From contig OZ242017.1 in assembly GCA_965204835.1 (NCBI GenBank), positions 1,736,001-1,800,000 of the forward strand: DNA of 64,000 nucleotides, given 5' to 3'. This DNA comes from VXMT01 sp965204835 (GTDB lineage Bacteria > Chloroflexota > Dehalococcoidia > UBA2979). The translations under genes were made by a program, and so were the position numbers. The notes under the pieces were generated by a model, which was not told the DNA's origin, did not search any database, and was given only the letters and a program-made list of their open reading frames with translations. Shown here in pieces: positions 8,726-16,666 of this stretch (its first letter is position 1; each line of letters opens with the position of its first letter).

Positions 8726-9151
8726 TCATATCGCCGTGCCGCCACCCGCGACGAACGGGTTCAGCACCGCGACGCCGGTTGGCTCGAAGTGCCTCATGTT
8801 GCGCGTGACCACTGTCAGACCGTGTTCGAGCGCCGTCGCGGCAATCAGCAGGTCCGCCCCGGCGTGCCCGAGATCACCCGAGAGCTGGCCCCACCTCCGA
8901 GCTGTAGCCATGTCGATCGGAAGAACACGATCGCCGTACCTCGAAGTGACCCGGTCCAGCCAGGCCGCAAGGTCTCGGGCGAACGAGGGGTCACGCGTCC
9001 GCTGCCGGACAATGCCGCGCTCGACTTCGCCGATGGTCACCACGCTCAGGTACAGGTCGGTGATTCGTTGTGCGCCGATCCAGCGCGTGACGTCGGGGTT
9101 GCGGTCCTGTCGTCGCAGTGCCGAGAGGACATCGGTGTCCAGCAGGAACAC
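8726..9151 (-). CDS. VapC-family PIN-domain toxin ribonuclease
   Basis: The 141-residue product has the PIN active-site acids in order: LLDTDVLSAL (Asp5), TIGEVERG (Glu), and GADLLIAATAL (Asp), followed by TRNMRHF. PIN toxins cut RNA, often tRNA or rRNA, when freed from their antitoxin. It starts with GTG at 9149-9151, sharing one base with the TAG stop of the antitoxin gene, so translation is coupled. Confidence 0.9.
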   Translation of the reverse strand: MFLLDTDVLSALRRQDRNPDVTRWIGAQRITDLYLSVVTIGEVERGIVRQRTRDPSFARDLAAWLDRVTSRYGDRVLPIDMATARRWGQLSGDLGHAGADLLIAATALEHGLTVVTRNMRHFEPTGVAVLNPFVAGGGTAI

Positions 9152-9405
9152 TAGATATCCAGCTCCCTGAGCGGGACCGGGAGGCGCTCGAATTCCCCGT
9201 CGTCCTGCGGGATTTCGAGGAGGAGCCCCGCGAAGGTCGGCGCGGCCGCGTCGTCCAGCTCACAGAGCCGCTCGTACTCATCCTCGGCGAGCACGACCAC
9301 GGCCGGGTGGCCTCGGCGTGTGACGTGCTGAGGCTCACCGGACAGCGCCGCGTCGACGACCGCGCTAAACCTGTTCTTCGCGTCCTGCAGTTGCCATTCC
9401 GACAT
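9151..9405 (-). CDS. Phd/YefM-family antitoxin
   Basis: The 84-residue product starts at the ATG at 9403-9405, with GGGAG about 8 bases upstream. The N-terminus MSEWQLQDAKNRFSAVVDAA and HVTRRGHPAVVVLAEDEYERL are the standard Phd/YefM DNA-binding and dimer region; the acidic, hydrophobic C-terminus would wrap the PIN toxin. The pair forms a type II toxin-antitoxin operon. An in-frame GTG three codons earlier is a less likely start. Confidence 0.9.
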   Translation of the reverse strand: MSEWQLQDAKNRFSAVVDAALSGEPQHVTRRGHPAVVVLAEDEYERLCELDDAAAPTFAGLLLEIPQDDGEFERLPVPLRELDI

Positions 9406-9420
9406 CAGGTCCACTCCCAG

Positions 9421-9443
9421 CTAGCTTGTCTGGCTAGACTATA
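9421..9443 (-). promoter_or_regulatory. Promoter and likely autoregulatory operator of the Phd/VapC operon
   Basis: The inverted repeat CTAGC (9421-9425) and GCTAG (9433-9437), with a 7-base spacer, lies directly downstream of a minus-strand -10 TATAGT (9438-9443). It therefore covers the expected transcription start, which suits autorepression by the antitoxin or the complex. The -35 region is poor, so the promoter call is moderate. Confidence 0.5.
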
Positions 9444-9507
9444 CCACCTGGGGCCACGAACGCTCGCCCGATGCCGTTCCCGACATCGCCCCTCGCGCCT
9501 CGCAGCT

Positions 9508-10230
9508 TCAGGGCGCTGCCTTAACGCTGGCGACCACGCCGAAGTGGTCGGACAGCCCTCGACCGTCGTGCGTGTTGCTGATCGCCTCGATGGACTGAGC
9601 CACGAGGTCCTCGCTGAGCGCGATGTGGTCGATGTTGCGACGGCCCTCGAACTCGAGGTCCGCCGTGGCGATCGCCATGCCCGACGGGAGGGCCGCCAGC
9701 AGCGCCTGTTGCAGCTCGTCCGGCGCGCGGCTGCCTTCCCCGATGACCTGGTTGAAGTCCCCCATCACGATCACACGCTCCGTCGCGCCTCGATCGAGGA
9801 CGCGGGCGAGGCCTTCGAGGTACTGCCCGTGGTCCCCCCACCGTTCCTTGCGCGACGACCCTCGCCGGGCCTCGGTCCGGGAGCCGAACCACGGGATGCA
9901 GATCCCGACGACCGTGACCTCGCCGAGCGAGGTCTCCGTGACCCCGACCACGAACCGCCCGGGCGGCATCGAGTCGTCCCCGAGGTCGTCGACGCATTCC
10001 CATGGCTCCCGCGACCAGAGCACCACCTTCCGCCGGCCGGGCTTGACCCCGTAGCCGGCGTCGGGCCGGGAGCAGATCGTGTGCCCGCCCGGAGCGAGGA
10101 GGTCCTCGTGCGTCTCAGTGAGGCAGACGACCTCGGGCGCGTGCCGGGTGATGCGGTCGAGGATGTGCGGCGTCCGCCGCGCGCGCGGCGTCGCCCACTC
10201 CACGTTCCAGTTGAGCACCGTCAGCGCCAT
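9508..10230 (-). CDS. Endonuclease/exonuclease/phosphatase (EEP) family protein
   Basis: The 240-residue product starts at the ATG at 10228-10230. EEP-fold signatures are seen in order: LNWNVEWA at the N-terminus, EVVCLTETHED (metal-binding Glu), VIVMGDFNQVI, NIDHIALS and LSDHFGVVA (the terminal SDH). This metal-dependent fold includes DNA-repair nucleases and sugar or lipid phosphatases. The lack of extra domains prevents a sharper call. It lies divergently to the methyltransferase gene that follows, so a link to DNA processing there is possible but unproven. Confidence 0.82.
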   Translation of the reverse strand: MALTVLNWNVEWATPRARRTPHILDRITRHAPEVVCLTETHEDLLAPGGHTICSRPDAGYGVKPGRRKVVLWSREPWECVDDLGDDSMPPGRFVVGVTETSLGEVTVVGICIPWFGSRTEARRGSSRKERWGDHGQYLEGLARVLDRGATERVIVMGDFNQVIGEGSRAPDELQQALLAALPSGMAIATADLEFEGRRNIDHIALSEDLVAQSIEAISNTHDGRGLSDHFGVVASVKAAP

Positions 10231-10360
10231 CTCACCCGCCCTCGCCCCCCTTAGTGTTCGCCATGCTCCGCGGGGTGAAAGGGTAAGGCGCGTTCGGCCT
10301 ACGTCATCCGCCTGAGACGGCATGGCTCTTCGCTGCCGTGCACATTACGCTCATAGTCCA

Positions 10361-13297
10361 ATGCCGCTGACGACCGAGACCGCCTTCAACGTAGACCTCG
10401 CCACTGCCCTGCGGGGCAAGCACCCGCGCTGGCGCGAGGGCGACCGCATCGGCGCGGAGCGTACCGGCGTGTTCCGGGGCAGTCCCGGCCTGCAGCCCGA
10501 CATCGTCATCCGCCACCCCGGCGGTGCGCCCGTGATCGTCGAGACCGAGTTCGAGCCGGCGCCCACCGTCGAGGACGACGCCCGTGCCCGCCTCGGGCTG
10601 GCGATGGCGGACAGCGGCGACATCGTGGACCAGGCCATCGCCGTGCGGATCCCGGACGCCCTGAAGTCTGTCGACCAGGGGGGCCTTGCCGAGCACATCG
10701 CGAACACCGAGTTCCGGTACTGCGTGTTCACCCGGCAAGATGCCGAGCCCGACGACCCTGAGCGCTGGCCCAAGGAAGGCTGGCTCAGCGGCGGCATCGA
10801 CGAGCTCGCGGGGCTCATCGAGCAGACCGCGCTCTCCGAGCGCCGCATTGCCGAAGGCATGCTCATCCTCGAGGAAGGCGTGAGCCAGGCCGCGACCCAG
10901 CTTCGGACGGCCATGGAGGCCGATCGCCCCGAGGTGCTGGCGAAGATCGCCGAGGAGTTGCATCAGGAGGACGGCGAGCAGACATCGAGGATGGCCATGG
11001 CGATCGTCGCCAATGCGCTCACGGTCCACACGGCCATCGCGGGCGCCTTCGGCATCGAGACGCTGGACGAGCTCCGCGATTCGCAGGGACGGCTCTCGAA
11101 GAGCAAGGTGCTCGCGACATGGCGTCACATCCTCGACGACATCAACTACTGGCCGATCTTCCGCATCGCCTCGGACGTGTTGCTCCCGATCCCGAACGGC
11201 ACGGCCCACGCAGTGCTGGGGCGGCTGCACGAGGTAGCGGCGGAGCTCGACGGCATCGGCGTGACCAGCACGCAGGACCTCGCGGGGCAGATGTTCGGGC
11301 GGCTGATTACCGACCGGAAGTTCCTCGCGACGTTCTACACGCTCCCCTCGTCGGCTGCCCTGCTCGCAGAACTCGCGGTGTCGAAGCTGGACGTGGACTG
11401 GGCCGACCCGGAGGCGGTGAAGAAGCTCCGCATCGCGGACCTCGCGTGTGGGACGGGCGTGCTGCTCTCAGCCGCGTACCGGGCCGTGGCTGCGCGCCAC
11501 CGTCGTGCTGGTGGGGATGACGCTGAGCTACATCAAGCGATGATGGAGCACTCGCTGATCGGCGCCGACATCATGCCGGCCGCAACCCACCTGACCGCCT
11601 CGATGCTGTCGAGTGCACACCCCACGGTGACGTTCGGGAACACGCAGATTCATACGATGCCGTACGGGCGACTCGGCAAGGAGGCCGGCGACGCGATCGC
11701 TATTGGTTCGCTCGACCTCATTGAGAGTGACCGAATGCTGAGCCTCTTCAGTACGGGTCCCCAGATTGTGAGTGGAACGGATGAGGACCAGAGTGCCGAA
11801 GGGTTCCAGGAACTAGTACTCCCTATGCATAGGGCGGACCTAGCGATCATGAATCCACCGTTTGCTCGATCGACGGGCCAAGAGGCGGAGAAGGTCGGTA
11901 TCCCTGTGCCGGCGTTCGCAGGCTTCGCCACCGACGAGGACGAACAGCGTGAGATGTCGAGAGCCTTGTCAAGGATCCGTGACAGGCTTAGCGACCCTGT
12001 GGGGCACGGAAATGCAGGACTCGGTTCGAATTTCTTTGACCTTGCTCACCAGAAGCTGAAGCCCGGGGGAGTTCTGGCGCTCGTACTCCCTCTCACGGTC
12101 GCACAAGGCTCGTCTTGGTCGGGGGCGCGCGACCTGCTAGCACGCGAGTATTGCGCGGTGACGGTGATCACAATCGCTACCGCCGGACAGTCAGATCGGG
12201 CATTCTCGGCCGATACGGGCATGGGTGAGGCGCTCATCGTTGCGCGGAAGCGCGAGTCGCCAATTGGCTCAAATCAAGACGAAGATGCCCAAGCGGTCTA
12301 CATCAACCTTGAGCATCGTCCCCTCAGCACCGTGGACGCTACAGAGACCGCGAGGCTGCTCGCCGACCTGCCAGACGACCAGACTGGCTTCGTTCCTACA
12401 GGGGACGACGAAGTCGGCTGTTTCATTCGCGCTTCGCTCGCAGATGGTGGGGCGTCCTCACTCGCAGCCCCGGACGCTGTCGCAGCCGCCCTTGCGCTGG
12501 CACGCGGCACGTTACGCCTTCCACACCTGAGAGAGCCGGAACCGTTGCCGATCGCGATGCTCGAGGATCTTGGCACCCGAGGCCTCTATCACATGGACAT
12601 CAACGGAACCGAGAAGAACAGAGCCGGCGTGCCGCGCGGTCCGCTTGACGTGGTACTCCAGACTCACGAGGCGGCAACCTACCCCACGCTGTGGGGGCAT
12701 GACGCGGATCGCGAGCGTCGACTCGTAGTTAGGCCCGATGGCGAAGGCCGCCCCCGCCCCGGCCAAGATGCGCGGGCCCTCGACGTCTGGGAGACATCCA
12801 CGAGACTGCACTTCAATCGCGACTTCCAAGTCAACTCCCAGAGCCTGGCCGCGTGCCTGACGGCGAGTCGTGCGATCGGCGGTCGAGCGTGGCCGAACTT
12901 CACGGTCGACGGAGACCCACGCTGCGAGGAGGCACTGGCGCTCTGGGCGAACACCACCCTCGGACTCATCAGCTTCTGGTGGGTCGCCGGTCGCCAACAA
13001 CAGGGTCGCGCGATCCTGACGATCTCGAATCTCCCTTCGCTGCCGGTCCTCGACGTGCGCGAGCTTGACTCCCGCCAACTCGGGTTCGCGGAGCGCATCT
13101 TCGAAGACTTCAAGGACTGGACGTTCCTGCCAGCCAACGAGGCCTACCGCGACGAGACGCGCAAGGCGCTCGACCGTGCGGTGCTGTGCGAGCTGCTCGG
13201 CCTGCCGGAGACCATCCTCGAACCGCTCGATCTGCTCAGGCTGCAGTGGTGCTCGGAGCCGACAGTCCACGGCGGCAAGTCGACGCGCCCGACGTAG
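10361..13297 (+). CDS. N6-adenine DNA methyltransferase with nuclease-like N-terminal region and C-terminal recognition-type domain
   Basis: A 978-residue protein (ATG at 10361). The central methyltransferase has the SAM motif IADLACGTGVLLSAAYR, preceded by the type I/IIG helper segment KFLATFYTLPSSAALLAEL, and the catalytic LAIMNPPFARS motif for amino-adenine methylation. The first 80 residues hold QPDIVIRHPGGAPVIVETEF, shaped like a PD-(D/E)XK nuclease core (D47, E61) but with Glu63 where Lys is usual. The C-terminal 300 residues resemble a target-recognition region. The layout recalls single-chain type IIG restriction-modification enzymes, but the odd core could mean methylation only. Base use between about 11.65 and 12.6 kb is less GC-rich than the neighbours, a sign of transfer. 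A -10-like TACGCT at 10346-10351 would give a very short leader. Confidence 0.85.
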   Translation: MPLTTETAFNVDLATALRGKHPRWREGDRIGAERTGVFRGSPGLQPDIVIRHPGGAPVIVETEFEPAPTVEDDARARLGLAMADSGDIVDQAIAVRIPDALKSVDQGGLAEHIANTEFRYCVFTRQDAEPDDPERWPKEGWLSGGIDELAGLIEQTALSERRIAEGMLILEEGVSQAATQLRTAMEADRPEVLAKIAEELHQEDGEQTSRMAMAIVANALTVHTAIAGAFGIETLDELRDSQGRLSKSKVLATWRHILDDINYWPIFRIASDVLLPIPNGTAHAVLGRLHEVAAELDGIGVTSTQDLAGQMFGRLITDRKFLATFYTLPSSAALLAELAVSKLDVDWADPEAVKKLRIADLACGTGVLLSAAYRAVAARHRRAGGDDAELHQAMMEHSLIGADIMPAATHLTASMLSSAHPTVTFGNTQIHTMPYGRLGKEAGDAIAIGSLDLIESDRMLSLFSTGPQIVSGTDEDQSAEGFQELVLPMHRADLAIMNPPFARSTGQEAEKVGIPVPAFAGFATDEDEQREMSRALSRIRDRLSDPVGHGNAGLGSNFFDLAHQKLKPGGVLALVLPLTVAQGSSWSGARDLLAREYCAVTVITIATAGQSDRAFSADTGMGEALIVARKRESPIGSNQDEDAQAVYINLEHRPLSTVDATETARLLADLPDDQTGFVPTGDDEVGCFIRASLADGGASSLAAPDAVAAALALARGTLRLPHLREPEPLPIAMLEDLGTRGLYHMDINGTEKNRAGVPRGPLDVVLQTHEAATYPTLWGHDADRERRLVVRPDGEGRPRPGQDARALDVWETSTRLHFNRDFQVNSQSLAACLTASRAIGGRAWPNFTVDGDPRCEEALALWANTTLGLISFWWVAGRQQQGRAILTISNLPSLPVLDVRELDSRQLGFAERIFEDFKDWTFLPANEAYRDETRKALDRAVLCELLGLPETILEPLDLLRLQWCSEPTVHGGKSTRPT

Positions 13298-13342
13298 CGC
13301 AGGGCCCGGCCCTGCTACCATCGTTCGAGGAAGGAGCCGCCC

Positions 13343-14668
13343 GTGCGCCTGCTCTCCATCGGCCGCGCCCTGCCCGACCGCAGGATCGACAACCACTCGG
13401 TCTTCAACGCGCCCGCCGCCTTCGACTACGACGCCATCGCCATCGACCCGGAGGGGGTCTTCGTCAGGATCCGTGAGCTCGTCGACGCGTCCGCCGACCA
13501 CACCACCCTCGCCGACGCGCAGGTCGTGAACGGCGGGACCGGCGACGGCGCGGCCGCCTCGGAGATATTGCGGCGCCGCCACGACGAGGTCGTGCGCGCG
13601 CTGGAGCGTGGCTCGCTCGTCGTCGTGTTCGCGCACCCGCAGGCGATGATCACGGGCGTCGCCGGCTTCCCGGGCATCGACCGTTACTTCTTCCTCCCCG
13701 CCCCGCCCGGCCTCGCCTGGGACGCCGAGCTGATCCGCTGGGGCGAGGGCACCGGCGTGGCCGTCTCCGACCACGCCCACCCCTTCGCCCGCTACATCGA
13801 CACCGTGCGCGACGACATGCTCTACCGCGCGTGGTTCGAGGAGCGCGTGCGCGGCTTCGCCAACGCGGCGCACGTCTTCGCGCGCAGCCCCGGCGGCGCG
13901 CCCGTGGGCGTCGAGTTCCGCGTGCTCGGCGGGTCGGTCGTCTTCCTGCCCGCGCCGCGCACGCGCGGAGGTGACCCTGCGCGGGCGCAGGCGACGGCGA
14001 TCGTCGCGGCCGTCACCGAGCACCTCGAACGCCCGTCCGGCGACCCCCCGATGTGGGTCACGCGCGAGTCCGTGCCGGGCCTCGATGAGCGTGAGGCCGA
14101 GGTCGAGCGCGGGCAGGCGCAGGTCCACCGCGCCGAGGAGCAGCGCGACGCCGCCGAGGCCGAGGCCGAGCCACTGCGCCGCGTCCGCGACGTGCTGTGG
14201 ACGGAAGGCTCGCACGCGTTGCTGCCCGCCGCGCAGCGCTGCCTCGAACTGCTCGGCTTCACCTCGCGGGTGATGGACGACGCGCCGATGCTGCAGGCCG
14301 ACGACGTGCGCATCGAGCTGGAGGTCGAGGGGTCCGAGGCCACGGTCGGCATGGCCCCGCACTACCGGCTGCGCAACCGCCTGGACGCGCGCATCGAGAG
14401 CGAGGGCAGCGCGCCGCGCGGCCTCATCGTCGTCAACGGCGAGCGCACGCAGGCCCTGGACCGGCGCGAAGAGCCCCATGCCGAGGCGCTGCGTGTCGCC
14501 GCCGAGGCGACCTCCTACGCGCTGCTGCCGGCGCCGGAGCTGTTCCACGCGGCCCGCGCCGCCCTCGCCGGCGCCGACGACGAGACGCTCGCCTCGCTCC
14601 GCGCGCGTATCGCCGAGACCAACGGCCTCGTGGACCTCTCCGACCTGCTGGGCGAGGGCGCGTCGTAG
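13343..14668 (+). CDS. Unrecognised protein with coiled coil and nuclease-like C-terminal domain
   Basis: A 441-residue protein starting at GTG 13343 with AGGAAGGAG upstream, 45 bases behind the methyltransferase and on the same strand. The first 240 residues are an alpha/beta region I do not recognise. A charged coiled coil (REAEVERGQAQVHRAEEQR) covers about residues 250-280. The last 150 residues look like the PD-(D/E)XK-like domain found at the end of many defence-linked proteins: CLELLGFTSRV, DDVRIELEVEGSE, PRGLIVVNGERTQ, EALRVAAEATSYALLPAPELF. The usual core E-x-K is here E327-V-E329, as in the gene upstream. A -10-like TACCAT lies at about 13316, so it may have its own promoter. Activity is not assured. 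Confidence 0.5.
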   Translation: MRLLSIGRALPDRRIDNHSVFNAPAAFDYDAIAIDPEGVFVRIRELVDASADHTTLADAQVVNGGTGDGAAASEILRRRHDEVVRALERGSLVVVFAHPQAMITGVAGFPGIDRYFFLPAPPGLAWDAELIRWGEGTGVAVSDHAHPFARYIDTVRDDMLYRAWFEERVRGFANAAHVFARSPGGAPVGVEFRVLGGSVVFLPAPRTRGGDPARAQATAIVAAVTEHLERPSGDPPMWVTRESVPGLDEREAEVERGQAQVHRAEEQRDAAEAEAEPLRRVRDVLWTEGSHALLPAAQRCLELLGFTSRVMDDAPMLQADDVRIELEVEGSEATVGMAPHYRLRNRLDARIESEGSAPRGLIVVNGERTQALDRREEPHAEALRVAAEATSYALLPAPELFHAARAALAGADDETLASLRARIAETNGLVDLSDLLGEGAS

Positions 14669-14689
14669 CGCGCGGTCCGGCTCGCGCCG

Positions 14690-15892
14690 CTACGTGAGCG
14701 CGCGGTGGATCTCCGTCGGCGCTTCGTAGTCGATACCGTCGACCGAGAAGCCGAAGAGCTGCTCGAAGTAGCGCTGGTAGCCGGCGAAGTCCGTGAGTTC
14801 GGCGAGCGACTCCGTCGTCACCTCGGCCCAGCGACGCGACACCTCGGCCTGGACGTCGTCGCGCATCTCGAGGTCGTCGAGGCGGATACGCCCTTCCTCG
14901 TCGGTGGTCGGCGTCATGCCGGGGGCGAGGTGGTCGCGGTAGAGCCGCGCGATCTGCTCGATGGGGCCTTCGTGGGTGCCCTGCGCCTTCATCACGTCGA
15001 ACAGCATGCTCATGTAGAGCGGGACGCCGGGGATGGCGGCCGAGGCCTGCGTGACGACGGCCTTGTTGATACTCACCCACGCCCCGCCGCCCGACGCCGG
15101 GAGCTCGGCGCGCAGCCCGGCGGCCGAGGCCTCGAGGTCCTCCTTGGCCCGCCCGATGGTGCCGTGGCGGTAGATGGCGTGTGAGACCTCGGGACCGATG
15201 TAGCTGAAGGCCACCGTGCGGGCGCCCGGGGCGAGCACGCCGCCGTCGCGCAGCGCCTCGACCCACAGCCGCCAGTCCTCACCGCCCATCACCCGCACGG
15301 TCGAGGCGATCTCGTCCTCCTCGGCGGGCTCGATGTGCGCGTCGACGACCTGGCTGCGACGGAGGTCGATGCTCTTGCCGGTGTACGTCTCGCCGATGGG
15401 CTTGAGCACGCTGCGCCACGTCGTCTCGGAGTCGGGGTCCTGCCGCACGGGCGAGGCGAGGCTGTAGACGACGAGGTCGATCTGCGCGTCGCGCGCCCGC
15501 AGGTGGTCGACGACCTGCTGCTTCACCTCGTGGGAGAAGGCGTCGCCGTTGATGGTGTGCAGCGAGCGGCCCTCGGCGGCCGCGATGCGGTGGGCCTCGG
15601 CGAGGTTGTACCAACCGGCCGAGGCGGCCTTCTCCTCCTCGGAGGGCCGTTCGAGGCAGACGCCGAGGGTGTCGGCGCCGTAGGCGAAGCAGGCGGAGAG
15701 CACGCTCGCGAGCCCGTAGCCGGTGCTGGACCCGACGACGAGGACGTTGCGCAGCCCCTCGCCGCCCGCGTCCTCGCCGGCCATCGCCCGTGCGACGTCG
15801 ATCTGCTTGCGCACGTTGGCGGCGCAGCCGTCGGGGTGGGCGGTGAGCGAGATGAAGCCGCGGATGCGCGGCTGGACGACCTGCTCGGACAT
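14690..15892 (-). CDS. fabV: FabV-type trans-2-enoyl-ACP/CoA reductase (NADH)
   Basis: It reduces the enoyl intermediate in the last step of the fatty-acid elongation cycle. The 400-residue length is right for FabV, longer than FabI. The nucleotide loop VVGSSTGYGLAS is at residues 52-63 and the diagnostic Y-X8-K is present as Y241 and K250 (IYRHGTIGRAK). Also seen are YSLASPVR and AFSYIGPEV. A strong AGGAGG precedes the ATG, with a -10-like TACGAT further up. FabV enzymes are in general naturally insensitive to triclosan. Confidence 0.95.
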   Translation of the reverse strand: MSEQVVQPRIRGFISLTAHPDGCAANVRKQIDVARAMAGEDAGGEGLRNVLVVGSSTGYGLASVLSACFAYGADTLGVCLERPSEEEKAASAGWYNLAEAHRIAAAEGRSLHTINGDAFSHEVKQQVVDHLRARDAQIDLVVYSLASPVRQDPDSETTWRSVLKPIGETYTGKSIDLRRSQVVDAHIEPAEEDEIASTVRVMGGEDWRLWVEALRDGGVLAPGARTVAFSYIGPEVSHAIYRHGTIGRAKEDLEASAAGLRAELPASGGGAWVSINKAVVTQASAAIPGVPLYMSMLFDVMKAQGTHEGPIEQIARLYRDHLAPGMTPTTDEEGRIRLDDLEMRDDVQAEVSRRWAEVTTESLAELTDFAGYQRYFEQLFGFSVDGIDYEAPTEIHRALT

Positions 15893-15956
15893 GTGGGCCT
15901 CCTCGCCTCGCCGGTATCGTACGAGGGCGCGGCGGGGTGGGCGAGATCGCGGATGT

Positions 15957-16358
15957 TCAGTTCGTGGGCGGTGTCAGCATTTCACAGCGCGGCCCGGTGG
16001 AGCGGCTGAGCCTCATGTCCAGTGTGACCAGTGGGCAACCGAGCAATTCGGCCAGGGCGACGTACGTTGCGTCGTAGCTTGTCAGATTGTGGCGCAACTC
16101 CCACACGCGGTCTGCGAACGGCGCGAAGGGATAGAGCTCAAGCCTGGTGCGCAGCACATCCCGTCGACCTGCGTCTGCCTGAGTTCCCGAGAGTTCCCCA
16201 TCGAACTCAAGCCGACGTAGTGAGTTGGTGGCCTCCGCGAGCACAAAGTCCGGCGCAGCAAGGTCGTCGCTCAGAATGACGGATTCAGCCCACCTGCCTC
16301 TTGGTCGCGCATCGGTGAGTGCCCCGACCAGCGCTGATGCATCGACGACCAGCGTCAC
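15957..16358 (-). CDS. PIN-domain toxin of a FitB/VapC type
   Basis: The 133-residue product has the PIN acids LVVDASALVGAL (Asp6), FVLAEATNSLRRL (Glu) and TSYDATYVALAELL (Asp), then PLVTLDMRLSR. The start ATG overlaps the antitoxin stop by 4 bases (ATGA). With the ribbon-helix-helix partner it forms a FitAB-like toxin-antitoxin pair; the toxin should be an RNase. Confidence 0.88.
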   Translation of the reverse strand: MTLVVDASALVGALTDARPRGRWAESVILSDDLAAPDFVLAEATNSLRRLEFDGELSGTQADAGRRDVLRTRLELYPFAPFADRVWELRHNLTSYDATYVALAELLGCPLVTLDMRLSRSTGPRCEMLTPPTN

Positions 16359-16591
16359 CGCCGGTCCGCATCCCGAGCCCGGAGGATGGCCTCGGTCCCG
16401 ATGTAGGCGGGGTCTGCGGCCTTGCGGGCCCGGACCTCCTCCATCAGCTCATCGACCGAGGGCTTCGAGGCGAGGCGTTCCAGCTCAGCACGCAGGTACT
16501 CCTGCATCGACTGGTGTTTCCGCGCCGCTCGCGCCTTGAGGATGTCGCGCACCTCGGGGTCGATGTTGCGGATGGTAATCTGAACTCCCAT
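16355..16591 (-). CDS. FitA-like ribbon-helix-helix antitoxin
   Basis: The 78-residue product starts at the ATG at 16589-16591. GVQITIRNIDPEVRDILKAR is the ribbon-helix-helix pattern of FitA-type antitoxins, followed by KHQSMQEYLRAELERLA and a C-terminal toxin-binding tail. There is no Shine-Dalgarno sequence; the promoter elements sit so close that the transcript probably starts at the ATG. Confidence 0.85.
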   Translation of the reverse strand: MGVQITIRNIDPEVRDILKARAARKHQSMQEYLRAELERLASKPSVDELMEEVRARKAADPAYIGTEAILRARDADRR

Positions 16592-16597
16592 GACAGC

Positions 16598-16626
16598 AAT
16601 ATGCATGCACTGACAGCAGATTGCAA
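16598..16626 (-). promoter_or_regulatory. Promoter of the FitAB-like pair, probably giving a leaderless mRNA
   Basis: On the minus strand, -35 TTGCAA (16621-16626) and -10 CATATT (16598-16603) are 17 bases apart, and the -10 ends 6 bases before the ATG. The interval also has the palindrome TGCATGCA and two TGCTGTC copies flanking it, which could serve as the antitoxin operator. Confidence 0.5.
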
Positions 16627-16666
16627 GCAAGCAGCCACGATGGACGAAGGGCGCGTGCGGCGCTTG

